A DNA stretch of 64,000 nt, taken from the NCBI RefSeq assembly GCF_014642835.1, contig NZ_BMJA01000001.1, positions 1,103,102 to 1,167,101 of the forward strand, written 5' to 3'. Positions 34,723-43,389 of the stretch are shown here, in pieces. The notes under the pieces were generated by a model. The model was not told where the DNA came from, did not search any database, and worked only from the letters and a program-made list of their open reading frames with translations. Position numbers and translations under genes: made by a program. How positions within the stretch are numbered: position 1 is the first letter of the stretch; every line of letters starts with the position of its first letter. The DNA comes from Dyella nitratireducens (GTDB taxonomy: Bacteria > Pseudomonadota > Gammaproteobacteria > Xanthomonadales > Rhodanobacteraceae).

Positions 34723-37541
34723 TGTGGATGGGAGGGTTCAGACTGATTGAAGCGATAGCGCCCAGAAACCAACTCGAAACAGATATCGGCACCGCATGCT
34801 CGTAAATCGCGTAACCACGGTGAAGTCGATAGGCGCTGTCCTGATTCGGTGATCGCCTCCGGCTTAGCGGTTGGCATGCGTACCTCGGCGATGCTACCAA
34901 CAGGCACCTCTATCTCCCATCGCAATCCATCATGCTCATGCGACCAGGACACCGCCGCACGACCGTAAGGCGTCAAGGTGTCTGCCTCAGCATGATCCAC
35001 CCATGCAGTGAGCGCCGGATGGATGCCAATGCGCTGCCATCCCGGTGCCAAAGGCCGTAAACCTGCGACATCTCCGAACAGCCAATCGTCGATGGTGCCA
35101 AGGAAGTAATGCCCGCGTGAGCGTGCGTCGAGCTTCCAGTGTTCCCATAGACTGGTCGCGCCGTTCGCGCGCCAATAGCCCCAACTGGGAAAACTCGTTT
35201 GCGTGGCGACCATCCACGCCAAATCGGTATGGCCAGTGGCGGTCAGCACCGGCAACAGTAGTTTGGTGCCGAGTGCACCGGTATCCAGGTGGTCGTCATG
35301 CGCATGCACGGCCTGTACCAGGGCATCGGCGACGCGTGTGCGTTGCGTTGTGGGTACGAGACCAAAACCTAGCGCTAGGAGTTGATGGGTTTGCCGCACC
35401 CCATCATCCCCTTCGCCGCAATACAGACCCTTGGCAGGATCAAAGAAACGCTGATTGAAGGCCGCACGAACACGTACCGCCATGGCATCGAAGTGATGTG
35501 CATGGTTATCGTTACCAAGCACGTGCTCAATCTGCGCCATCGTATCGGCCATGCGATACAGATAGGCAGTCGCAGCAATGTGCTTGTCTTCGGGTGCGTT
35601 GCCGCCATCGGCTGGTGTGCCTGGACTCACCCAATCGCCAAGTGCAGTATCCGCGATGCCTCCGGGCGAACGCGCGTATTCCTGGTCGACATAGTGCGCC
35701 ATGCCTTCAACGTGATCGGCCAACACGCGGCGATCGCCGCGCTGCCAATACAGTGACCAAGGCACCAACACATAAGCGGCGTGCCACGGTGGTGCGCGTA
35801 CGTCGCCCCAGCCAGGATTTGGTGCAATCAGCAGCGGCGCGCCATCAGCGTTGCGTGCGTCGGCAATGTCCTGCACCCACTTGATCAGCAACGTGGTGGC
35901 ATCCAAGTTGCGCAACATCATGTCGGCCCCCAGCATGCCGTCGCCAGTCCAGCCGTTCTTCTCGTACATCGGCGTGTCGGTGGGTACGCCGTAGAGATTA
36001 TTGAGCATAGTGTCGACAGCAGCGGTATGAACCCAATTGAGTAGCGCGTTGCTGCTGCTGAAATGGCCAACTACTTGCACATCGGAATGCAGCACTTGTG
36101 CCGTAACCGCGCCAAGCGACGGAGGGACGCCAGGCCAACCATCGACCTGTACGTAGCGGAATCCTTTCCAGGAGAAATGCGAATGCCAATGCTCTACGCC
36201 ATGCCCCGCAAATGTGATGCGGTCCGTTTGCAAGCCATGTTGGAAGTAGTGGTGATCGTCGCGGTCGTCGACGCTGCCGTCAGGCAGCAGCTTTTCACCA
36301 TAACGCAAAACGACCGTGTCGCCGGTTCGCCCCTGTACTGCCAGCGTCGCCCAGCCGGCGATGACACGCGGAAACGCGAATACATAGCTTCCCCCATGCA
36401 GCTTGGTCACTGCCGTGGCTTGCAAGGTCTGTACAACGCGCACGGGCGGTTCGCGTTGCGCTTGCAAAACGCCTTTGGGCGCAGCTAACACAGCCACGGC
36501 GTGCCAGTCGTGATCGTCGAACGTCACGGTGTCGAAACCTGGTTGCGCACGGCGTGCGTCATAAGTCTCGCCGCCATACACGTCATCCAGCAAGGTTGGT
36601 CCATCCTGAACATGCCAACCCGTACCGGTGCCTACGAATTCGCAACGATTATCGACGTAACACAACTTCAACAGCGCACGCACGCGAGGCTCGCCATGCC
36701 ATGGTGCCTTTTCCCAATGCCACACATCCGGATTAGTGATCCCATAGAAGCCGCGTCCAAGCTCGATACCAATGGCGTTCGCCGTACCCGACCGCAGCAA
36801 AGCTGTCACGTCGTGCGCGATGTAAAGCACACGTTTGTCGTAATCGGTGAAATCCGGCGAAAGCACCGCGTCGCTTGCCGCCTGCCCATTGATCGATACC
36901 TCGGCATAACCTCCCGCGGCAACATACAGCCGGGCTGATTCCAATCCTGGCTTCACCTCGAATACGCGTCGCAACAGCGGTGCAGCCAGACTGCCATCTT
37001 GAAGTTTGCCAACCCACGCCGCATGCGACCATTCCTGCGCTGACGGCCCGGTCTCGAACCAGGATATCGCGCTAGCCTCACCTGCCGAAGTACGCGCGAT
37101 TACCTTCCAGTAATAGCGACTCGACGGAGCCAACTGCGGTCCTGCGTAAGCGATATCAAAGGAGGCATGACTGGTAACGCGGCCGCTGTCCCACACATCC
37201 GGATGATCCTGCACTAACGCCGACATGCTTCGCGCCACTTCGATACGGTAGGCCTCGGGCGCTGCGCCGCGCGGCGCATTCGTCACTATCCAAGCGAAAC
37301 GAGGTGAGACTGTATCAATCGCCAAGGGCTCAACTTGATCTTCGACAGCAAGATGCTGGAGCTGTAGATCGCTCGTGCCATGTGCGACGGACATGCGCAT
37401 CAGCAGCGCCATGAACAAGAAGATCCCGCGGAGACATAGGCGGATTGCCTGCGATGCCAAGCTCTCGCATTTCTTAGCATGAACCCGTATCGAAGCCAGC
37501 GCCTCCCCATGCGATGCCCATGGCGGGCGTAGCGGATGCAT
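34719..37541 (-). CDS. Exported alpha-L-rhamnosidase, GH78 family
   Basis: Predicted to release terminal alpha-L-rhamnose from plant or bacterial glycans. The 940-aa protein begins with a basic and hydrophobic N-terminus (about residues 25-50, including GIFLFMALLMRM) suggesting export. Then come GH78 beta-sandwich domains (AWVGKLQDGSLAAPLLRRVFEV, seen as PLLRRVFEV; VLSPDFTDYDKRVLY) and the (alpha/alpha)6 catalytic domain with PTDTPMYEKNGWTGD (general-acid Glu region) and SLWEHW (general-base Glu). I chose ATG 37541; a longer frame would overlap the TfoX gene. It lies between two TonB receptors, so nutrient scavenging is likely. Confidence 0.9.
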   Translation of the reverse strand: MHPLRPPWASHGEALASIRVHAKKCESLASQAIRLCLRGIFLFMALLMRMSVAHGTSDLQLQHLAVEDQVEPLAIDTVSPRFAWIVTNAPRGAAPEAYRIEVARSMSALVQDHPDVWDSGRVTSHASFDIAYAGPQLAPSSRYYWKVIARTSAGEASAISWFETGPSAQEWSHAAWVGKLQDGSLAAPLLRRVFEVKPGLESARLYVAAGGYAEVSINGQAASDAVLSPDFTDYDKRVLYIAHDVTALLRSGTANAIGIELGRGFYGITNPDVWHWEKAPWHGEPRVRALLKLCYVDNRCEFVGTGTGWHVQDGPTLLDDVYGGETYDARRAQPGFDTVTFDDHDWHAVAVLAAPKGVLQAQREPPVRVVQTLQATAVTKLHGGSYVFAFPRVIAGWATLAVQGRTGDTVVLRYGEKLLPDGSVDDRDDHHYFQHGLQTDRITFAGHGVEHWHSHFSWKGFRYVQVDGWPGVPPSLGAVTAQVLHSDVQVVGHFSSSNALLNWVHTAAVDTMLNNLYGVPTDTPMYEKNGWTGDGMLGADMMLRNLDATTLLIKWVQDIADARNADGAPLLIAPNPGWGDVRAPPWHAAYVLVPWSLYWQRGDRRVLADHVEGMAHYVDQEYARSPGGIADTALGDWVSPGTPADGGNAPEDKHIAATAYLYRMADTMAQIEHVLGNDNHAHHFDAMAVRVRAAFNQRFFDPAKGLYCGEGDDGVRQTHQLLALGFGLVPTTQRTRVADALVQAVHAHDDHLDTGALGTKLLLPVLTATGHTDLAWMVATQTSFPSWGYWRANGATSLWEHWKLDARSRGHYFLGTIDDWLFGDVAGLRPLAPGWQRIGIHPALTAWVDHAEADTLTPYGRAAVSWSHEHDGLRWEIEVPVGSIAEVRMPTAKPEAITESGQRLSTSPWLRDLRACGADICFELVSGRYRFNQSEPSHPH

Positions 37542-37560
37542 CAGCGCACCATGCCCGAAG

Positions 37561-37905
37561 TCACTTGCTGGCCTTGCGAGATAACGCTGGTTTCTTGGGT
37601 TTAGCGGCTGGCATGAGCGCCGCCGTCTCAAGAATGAATTGGCGAATGAGGTCGGAATCGTCCAGAAGTTCGTCCGCAACCAAATAATCCTTGGCACCCG
37701 GGTACGGAGGGCGCAGAGGAAGCTTTAGCAGCAACTTTGTTGCCGCTGTAGATGGCTTGACGAAAAAGCTATTGTCACAGGCGAAGGCGACAACCTTCTC
37801 ATCGACATAGAAAGCGTACTCGCCAAACATCTTCTTTTGAGTGAGGCGATCGCCAAGCGCTACTTGTTCCATCACGTAGTTGACGAAATCCTGGTCGGTA
37901 GCCAT
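37561..37905 (-). CDS. TfoX N-terminal domain protein
   Basis: A 114-residue protein with only the N-terminal domain of TfoX/Sxy. MATDQDFVNYVMEQVALG and KKMFGEYAFYVDEKVVAFACDN (seen as KKMFGEYAFY) are diagnostic. Full-length TfoX regulates competence in Haemophilus and Vibrio; single-domain proteins of this type are common and their role is unclear. The C-terminal tail is Lys/Ala/Pro-rich. It is 20 bases upstream of the rhamnosidase start on the same strand. Confidence 0.85.
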   Translation of the reverse strand: MATDQDFVNYVMEQVALGDRLTQKKMFGEYAFYVDEKVVAFACDNSFFVKPSTAATKLLLKLPLRPPYPGAKDYLVADELLDDSDLIRQFILETAALMPAAKPKKPALSRKASK

Positions 37906-38094
37906 GTCTGTGCACCCTCCAATGCTTGAGCTAAGCCGCGCCCATCCCGGCTGATATCGCCCAAGTGTAGCCAGACTGTGGCGGCAGAGGGTCGCCTAGC
38001 GAGCCCCGGCTGGGACCTCCTCTAACACTGGGGCTGCTGCGCCGATACGTTCCCTACCGCCTCTGCGCCGGCTTGGTTATGACCTGATAAAGAA

Positions 38095-38121
38095 AACCCC
38101 GCGTTTGGAAAACGCGGGGTT
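38095..38121 (-). terminator. Terminator downstream of TonB receptor 2
   Basis: A 12-bp perfect stem, AACCCCGCGTTT/AAACGCGGGGTT, loop GGA, is followed on the minus strand by TTTTCTTT. Confidence 0.8.
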
Positions 38122-38133
38122 CGTGAGCAATCT

Positions 38134-38162
38134 ACCGGGCCTTTTACAGACCCGGTTTTTTT
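38134..38162 (+). terminator. Second hairpin with plus-strand T run
   Basis: ACCGGG/CCCGGT around CTTTTACAGA-type loop is followed by a T run on the plus strand. It sits directly after TonB receptor 2 and before the stronger minus-strand terminator; it may block antisense transcription into the receptor gene. Confidence 0.5.
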
Positions 38163-38181
38163 GAATGTTGCTGAGCAGTGC

Positions 38182-41010
38182 TTATTTCGTCTTCCCACCA
38201 AAGCGGAAACTAGCCTGCAACATGTACTCGCGACCGTACACGTTGTAGTTCTGCGTGTTGAAGTACGGATAGACCGTATAGGTCGAATCCCTCGGCGGCA
38301 TCTTGTTGAACACGTTGTTGACCAGCAACGACAGGTCCAGATTCGGCACCGGCGAGTAGGTCAGGCTGTAATTGAACGTGTTCCAGACGCCAACACGACC
38401 CGCACCTGGCGCGTTCACGCCCTGCGACATACCGATGTAGTTCGGCGATGGGCTGTCACGATGCCAGTACAGCGTGCTATTCCACTGGTTGTGCAGGTTC
38501 CAGCTCAGCGCCGCCGAGGTGATGTCCTTGAACTCCGAGCTGTAGAAGGAGTTGGTCAAGTAGTTGATCGGCGGCGAACCGGCATAGAGCTGGTACTGGT
38601 GCCTCAACATATCGTTGTAGTCAATCTGAATACCAAACTGACCAAAGTGCGTTTCCGGGAAGGTGTATTTCGCTTCAGCCGTAATCGAGTTGGTCTGCTC
38701 CTTGGCCAGATTCACGAAATACGTGTTGACGTTCGTGAGGATCCCAGCCGAACTACGTGTGACCTGTGCCAGTGCAGCCTGGCACTCGCCGGAGGACGCC
38801 GGCAACTGGCCAAGCAAGCACTGCGAGTCGATGTTCAACAGCGTCGGAATGTCCTGCTGCACCACTTCATTGGCGATGTTGATGTGCAGGTAATCAACGC
38901 TGAGGCTCAGGTTGGTGATCGGAGCCCATACCGTACCCACCGTCCAGCTTGATGCCGTAGTCGGCTGCAACTTCTCATTGGAAAGCAGCTGACCCGGGAA
39001 CTGGTACTGGAACTGGGTTGCACCGCAGTTCGTACCGTGCTGAATCGCGCACTGATACGGGTCGGGATAGGTGTTGTAAGCCCCGCTGGGCCCAAGGAAC
39101 AACGACGACATATCCGGCGCGCGGAAGGCGGTGGAGTAGTTGCCGCGGATCAGCCAGGTGTCGAATGGACGATACTCAAGACCGATCTTGTAGGTGAACT
39201 TGTTGTTCTCGCCACCGTTGGTCTTGTAGTAGTCGTAGCGGCCGGACAGATCCAGGGTCAGCTGCCTGAAGATTGGAGCATTGAATTCGAATGCACTCGC
39301 TTTGTGCTGACGCTGACCGCCGCCAGACGTTGCCGTCTGCCCCCACACATATCCGCCGGCAAGCAACGGATTAACAGGCTCGTACCAGGCTTCATTACCG
39401 CCTTCGACCAGCACGGCGAGACCCGCATCACCGCCCGGTAGGGAGAACAGGCTGCTGTTGCTGATGGTGGCGCGGGTATTGTTGATCCAGGTGTTGCTGA
39501 AGCCACTGATGTTCTGGCTGAAACTGGCGAACTGCGCCGGGGAAATCGGCTGGAAGAACTGGTTGTAATTGATGTTGTAGACGCCGGGGTTATTGGCCAC
39601 CGGCTGAATGATATTCAGGAAATAATTGTCGACCGCTGCCGACATACGTTCCGGCGTATTGGTCGTGGTGCGGTCACCTGAACGCAGGAAATAGATATCC
39701 CAATCCCAACCAGAATCGCCGAAATGTCCGTTGGCACCGATGTCCGCCTGGTACATCAGATCATCCTGGGTCTCCAACTGGCTGGTGTAGCCTCCCGGCA
39801 TTTCCTCTGGGGCGAAGACGTGCAACGGAACAACAACATTGCCGTTCTGGTCTTCAATATAAATGCCCTGATTAAGCGGCTCCCAGAAAGCAAACTGCGA
39901 ACCAGACGTAAATTTCTGCTGCTGCCAGTCCAGCAATACATCGCTGTACAAGCGGACGTTGTCATTGACGTCATAGCGCAACTTCAGCAAACCGTCATAG
40001 CTGCGTGACTGGTTGATAAAGGTGGTATAGCCGTTGGGCTTGGTGGATCCGCAATAGGTGCCGGACGTAGTCGGCGAGTGGGTAAGCGCAGTGGAGCCAC
40101 CAAACAGGCCGCTGACAGCACCGCAACCATTCGGCGGATCAACGTAGCCCGTGCGCACGCCATCGAACGTGGCTGCAGGGCCGTAGTTACCGACGCTGAT
40201 CACGCGATCTGCCGTTGCCCCCGCCGGATCACCCAGGGTGCCATCCGTCAGCCTGCGCTGATAACCCCATAGCGGCGAGGAATTATCGAACTCGATCGCA
40301 GCCAGCACGTTGAGCTTGCCGAAATCATGCCCCCAGGCGCCATTGATACGCTGGCTGGCAGCACCACCATTCTGGTAGCCACCCGCACGTACATCGATCT
40401 CACCACCATCCATGTGCTGCTTGGTGATGATATTGACCACGCCGGCGATCGCACTGGAGCCGTAGATCGACGAACCGCCGCCGGGAATGATATCGATGCG
40501 CTCGACCAGTGAGATCGGAATATTCGAAATGTTGTTGAAGTTGCTCTGCCCGTTGTAGAGCTGGCCGAAGTTGGTGATCGGCTTACCGTCGATCAGCAAC
40601 AGCGTGAACTGGGGAGGCAGACCGTAGAGACTTACAGTTTGTGCACCTTGCGTAAAGCCGCCCGCGCTCTGAGAGCCCTGTACCGAGCCCGTAGCCTGCA
40701 CGGCGCTCTGCAGCGCTTCCGTCACACTGTTGAAGCCACGCGCCTTGATGTCCTGAGCAGTGATCGTATAGCTCGGCGTTGCCGTCTGGATCTGCGCGTT
40801 ATTGATCAGCGAACCACTAACGACCACCGTGTCGAGCTTTTTCGCGTTCTCATCGGTGGAGCTGGTGTTGCTCGGGCCCGCGGACTGCGCCTGGTCTTGT
40901 GACGACGCCAGGCCGGTAGCAGCGGTGATATCAGTGTATGCGTATGCGTTGGCGACAAAGCCAAGCGACAGCGCAGCCAAAACGGCTGTCGCAATAGGTG
41001 TTTTCAACAT
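38182..41010 (-). CDS. TonB-dependent receptor 2
   Basis: A 942-aa outer-membrane receptor with signal peptide MLKTPIATAVLAALSLGFVANAYA (opening MLKTPIATAVLAAL), a Gln/Ser-rich linker (about 30-50), plug domain (VTEALQSAVQATGSVQGSQS region; GGGSSIYGSSAIAGVVNIITK, seen as SSIYGSSAIAGVVNI), and a barrel ending MLQASFRFGGKTK. Loop cysteine pairs recur (CGAVSGLFGG, CQAALAQVTRS), as in receptor 1, with which it is clearly homologous over its length. Start 41010 has GGGAG upstream. The substrate is unknown; the nearby rhamnosidase suggests glycan-derived ligands (inference). Confidence 0.93.
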   Translation of the reverse strand: MLKTPIATAVLAALSLGFVANAYAYTDITAATGLASSQDQAQSAGPSNTSSTDENAKKLDTVVVSGSLINNAQIQTATPSYTITAQDIKARGFNSVTEALQSAVQATGSVQGSQSAGGFTQGAQTVSLYGLPPQFTLLLIDGKPITNFGQLYNGQSNFNNISNIPISLVERIDIIPGGGSSIYGSSAIAGVVNIITKQHMDGGEIDVRAGGYQNGGAASQRINGAWGHDFGKLNVLAAIEFDNSSPLWGYQRRLTDGTLGDPAGATADRVISVGNYGPAATFDGVRTGYVDPPNGCGAVSGLFGGSTALTHSPTTSGTYCGSTKPNGYTTFINQSRSYDGLLKLRYDVNDNVRLYSDVLLDWQQQKFTSGSQFAFWEPLNQGIYIEDQNGNVVVPLHVFAPEEMPGGYTSQLETQDDLMYQADIGANGHFGDSGWDWDIYFLRSGDRTTTNTPERMSAAVDNYFLNIIQPVANNPGVYNINYNQFFQPISPAQFASFSQNISGFSNTWINNTRATISNSSLFSLPGGDAGLAVLVEGGNEAWYEPVNPLLAGGYVWGQTATSGGGQRQHKASAFEFNAPIFRQLTLDLSGRYDYYKTNGGENNKFTYKIGLEYRPFDTWLIRGNYSTAFRAPDMSSLFLGPSGAYNTYPDPYQCAIQHGTNCGATQFQYQFPGQLLSNEKLQPTTASSWTVGTVWAPITNLSLSVDYLHINIANEVVQQDIPTLLNIDSQCLLGQLPASSGECQAALAQVTRSSAGILTNVNTYFVNLAKEQTNSITAEAKYTFPETHFGQFGIQIDYNDMLRHQYQLYAGSPPINYLTNSFYSSEFKDITSAALSWNLHNQWNSTLYWHRDSPSPNYIGMSQGVNAPGAGRVGVWNTFNYSLTYSPVPNLDLSLLVNNVFNKMPPRDSTYTVYPYFNTQNYNVYGREYMLQASFRFGGKTK

Positions 41011-41141
41011 GGAAGGCTCCCTCAGCCCGATTCTGCGATTGTTTTTTGTTCCGTGGGCAAACCTGACCGGCATCCCTCGCAACAACTCCCTCGCCCGCTT
41101 GTCTTCTGCAAGAGCAAACGAAGCGGCGACTCCTTAAATAA

Positions 41142-41158
41142 CGCGAATGACATTCGCG
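41142..41158. promoter_or_regulatory. 17-bp perfect palindrome upstream of TonB receptor 2
   Basis: CGCGAATG-A-CATTCGCG has perfect 8-bp arms, 132 bases upstream of the receptor start, in an AT-rich context. It is a strong candidate operator, different in sequence from the palindrome upstream of receptor 1. Confidence 0.5.
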
Positions 41159-41159
41159 C

Positions 41160-42250
41160 TAACCCAATACTTACAAACTACGAAGATTTTGTGCAAATGA
41201 CCTATGGCATAGATCGGCAGTTTTTTTTTGCTTATTTAAACAAGTAATCGGCAAACTCTTATAGATTATATTTTTCGCACAAAAATAACCCTCCACCCCG
41301 AATGTTCCTCGAGGAAATCAGCCATATTTCTGCGGAAAAATTCTATGGATTCATGCTGTCATTCGAGGGAAATCCAGTCAAATTAAGATCCATCTCATTT
41401 CCATCTGAATTAACCATCAAGGAAAATCAAAAGCAATTTAGCCATGCATATCTGCCGCGTTATTTAAATAAGACGCTCAGGAGACCAAAAACCCTACCTT
41501 CGCATGCAATTAATTGGAGATCGTGCGCTTGCCTTTGCGTTGGAAACGAAATGGGATGACGCAGAAAAACAGGTATTGCACCGTGCCGTAAGCTACGTCG
41601 AGGCCGCTGCTGCGGATGTTGATGATCATGAACTGACGGTTCGCGGCGCCAATGTTGAACCTGATAGCCGACCGACGGACGCGCAACGCCTGAAAGCGCA
41701 GATTGGGCCACGTCGCTTTCGACTAAGTACCCCACTCAAACCAGCTTCGGCTCGAACAATGGCTTGCTATCGACCCGAGGCTTCATTGCACCACGATGGC
41801 CGGTGGTATCCATCATCCAGCGCTTCCGTTACTGCCTTGCCTGATCGACGATCAGCAATCACATGCAAGCTGGTGATGTTATTTATGCCAATGACAATCG
41901 CCTACATCCACCGCTTGGCGTCACCACGTTTACCTGTCTCGACGGGACTGTCTGGCATTGCGGGATAGATGCCTAGCAGGGCGCGTTGATATGTGGGCGG
42001 AGTGAGGAAAGAAATCGACACACGGCGTCGAAATTTTTCCAGACAGCAAGTTGTACACGCTCGCCTCCTTGCCCTCCAAATGAAGAACAAAAAGCCTGCC
42101 TAAAACGAGCACTTTTACTTGGATGGAGACTAGGGTTGCTCGCTCATCCATGGGGCTCCACCCCTCCGCGCTCACACTCTGAGGCCTGCGCTTCGCACTG
42201 TTCAAATTTGTTCGAGAAATTTATCGAACAGGGGTTCGCCTCCTTGACTC
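41160..42250. other. Gene-poor, compositionally mixed stretch
   Basis: About 1.1 kb with no gene I can support. From 41160 to 41500 it is markedly AT-rich against its surroundings. An ORF at 41302-41559 (85 aa, MFLEEISHIS...) has AT-rich codon use and no recognisable homologue. An ORF at 41504-41968 (154 aa) switches composition midway and looks like frame-shifted debris rather than a gene. In a neighbouring frame near 41700-41790 is a short pilin-like string (YPTQTSFGSNNG), too weak to assign. The stretch abuts a tRNA-Gln gene whose 3' end is duplicated in it. Confidence 0.5.
42061..42137. repeat. Degenerate duplicate of the tRNA-Gln 3' end and flank
   Basis: This 77-base segment aligns with 42236-42310. 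TCGCCTCCTTG is identical at the left. AACAAAAAGCCYGCC is shared in the middle (terminator arm). At the right, the pattern TTGGxT-GGAGACTAGGRTT covers the acceptor and T-arm 3' part of tRNA-Gln. The copy ends inside the T-loop, the usual limit of tRNA-derived attachment sites. Confidence 0.6.
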
Positions 42251-42255
42251 TCCCA

Positions 42256-42287
42256 ACAAAAAGCCCGCCGTGATGGCGGGCTTTTTG
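42256..42287. terminator. Terminator downstream of tRNA-Gln
   Basis: AAAAAGCCCGCC, loop GTGAT, GGCGGGCTTTTT is a perfect stem flanked by A/T runs. It lies five bases beyond the tRNA 3' end on the minus strand and works in either direction. Confidence 0.9.
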
Positions 42288-42291
42288 TTTT

Positions 42292-42365
42292 TGGCTGGGA
42301 GACTAGGATTCGAACCTAGATAAACGGAGTCAGAGTCCGTTGTCCTACCGTTAGACGATCTCCCA
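42292..42365 (-). tRNA. tRNA-Gln (CTG)
   Basis: A complete cloverleaf reads on the minus strand: acceptor TGGGAGA/TCTCCCA, D-loop region with TAACGGTAGGA, anticodon stem ACGGA/TCCGT around CTCTGAC giving anticodon CTG (reads CAG, Gln), T-arm TAGGTTCGAATCCTA, discriminator G and an encoded CCA. A terminator follows immediately. It is the only tRNA I find in the window. Confidence 0.97.
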
Positions 42366-42433
42366 ATACTCGTACCGCGCGGTGCGCTCTGACCTGATGC
42401 ACCGGACAGTCGAAGTGCTGCCTCTTGCGAGGA

Positions 42434-42826
42434 TTAGCGCTTCGAGAACTGGGTAGCGCGACGCGCCTTGTGCAGACCGACCTTCTTACGCTCGACTTCA
42501 CGGGCGTCGCGGGTCACGAAGCCAGCCTTGCGCAGCTGCGACTTCAGGCTTTCGTCGTACTCGATCAGTGCGCGGGCGATGCCGAGACGGATCGCACCGG
42601 CCTGGCCGGTGATGCCGCCGCCAGCGACGGTGACTTTGATATCGAACTTGTCCGCGCTCTGGGTGAGCTCGAGCGGCTGGCGCACGATCATGCGCGAGGT
42701 TTCGCGGCCGAAGAACTCGTCCAGGGTCTTGCCGTTCACTTCGATCTGGCCGTTACCCTTGCGCAGGAACACGCGAGCTGCGGAGGTCTTGCGGCGGCCG
42801 GTGCCGTAATTCTGCTGAATCGCCAT
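42434..42826 (-). CDS. rpsI: 30S ribosomal protein S9
   Basis: The 130-aa uS9 protein; its C-terminal tail contacts the P-site tRNA. Recognised by [19 protein letters not shown] near the start (seen as [13 protein letters not shown]), [19 protein letters not shown], and the basic terminus ending RRATQFSKR. It is nine bases after rplM, forming the universal rplM-rpsI operon. Confidence 0.98.
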   Translation of the reverse strand: MAIQQNYGTGRRKTSAARVFLRKGNGQIEVNGKTLDEFFGRETSRMIVRQPLELTQSADKFDIKVTVAGGGITGQAGAIRLGIARALIEYDESLKSQLRKAGFVTRDAREVERKKVGLHKARRATQFSKR

Positions 42827-42835
42827 GATGCTTCC

Positions 42836-43264
42836 TTAGATTTCCAGCGCCTGCGGCTGCTGGGCGGTATGCGGATGTTCGGCGCCGCCGTATACCTTGA
42901 GCTTGCGGTACATGGCACGGCCCAGCGGGTTCTTCGGCAGCATGCCCTTCACGGCGATCTCGATGACGCGCTCAGGATAAGTGGCCAGCAGGTCTTTCAG
43001 ACTGGTGGTCTTGAGGTTGCCGACGTAACCGGTGAAGCGGTGGTACATCTTGTCGTCCAGCTTGGCGCCGGTGACGGCCACCTTCTCGGCGTTGATCACG
43101 ACGATGTAGTCGCCGGTATCGACGTGCGGGGTGAACTCGGGCTTGTGCTTGCCGCGCAGGCGACGCGCGATCTCGGACGAGAGGCGACCGAGCGTCTTGT
43201 CCGTGGCATCAACCACGTACCAGTCGCGCTTGACGCTTTCCGGCTTGGCGCTGAACGTTTTCAT
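42836..43264 (-). CDS. rplM: 50S ribosomal protein L13
   Basis: The 142-aa uL13 protein, an early assembly protein of the large subunit. [36 protein letters not shown] (seen as [11 protein letters not shown]) and [22 protein letters not shown] (seen as [10 protein letters not shown]) are diagnostic. The start at 43264 (MKTFSAKPE) is the family N-terminus. The 60-odd bases upstream, before the divergent glcF-like gene, include CCGCC/GGCGG pairing that could be a leader structure. Confidence 0.97.
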   Translation of the reverse strand: MKTFSAKPESVKRDWYVVDATDKTLGRLSSEIARRLRGKHKPEFTPHVDTGDYIVVINAEKVAVTGAKLDDKMYHRFTGYVGNLKTTSLKDLLATYPERVIEIAVKGMLPKNPLGRAMYRKLKVYGGAEHPHTAQQPQALEI

Positions 43265-43389
43265 TTCGGAATACCTATCTGCCGCCAATGGGGCGGTAAG
43301 CGGAATCGGTGAATAAAGGCGCGAGATGATAGCGAAGCTTTCATCTATCGCGCAAGCCCACGGTGGGGCTGCGAGTCGCGAATGATAGC

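Noticed and set aside
37542-37697. Longer N-terminus for the GH78 rhamnosidase
   Set aside because: It would run through the TfoX-like gene, whose domain is convincing.
37561-37905. Competence regulator TfoX/Sxy
   Set aside because: Only the N-terminal domain is present; the C-terminal domain of functional TfoX is missing, so a competence role is not claimed.
41504-41968. 154-aa plus-strand ORF as a real gene
   Set aside because: No family, abrupt composition change and equally open neighbouring frames; kept only as part of the gene-poor stretch.
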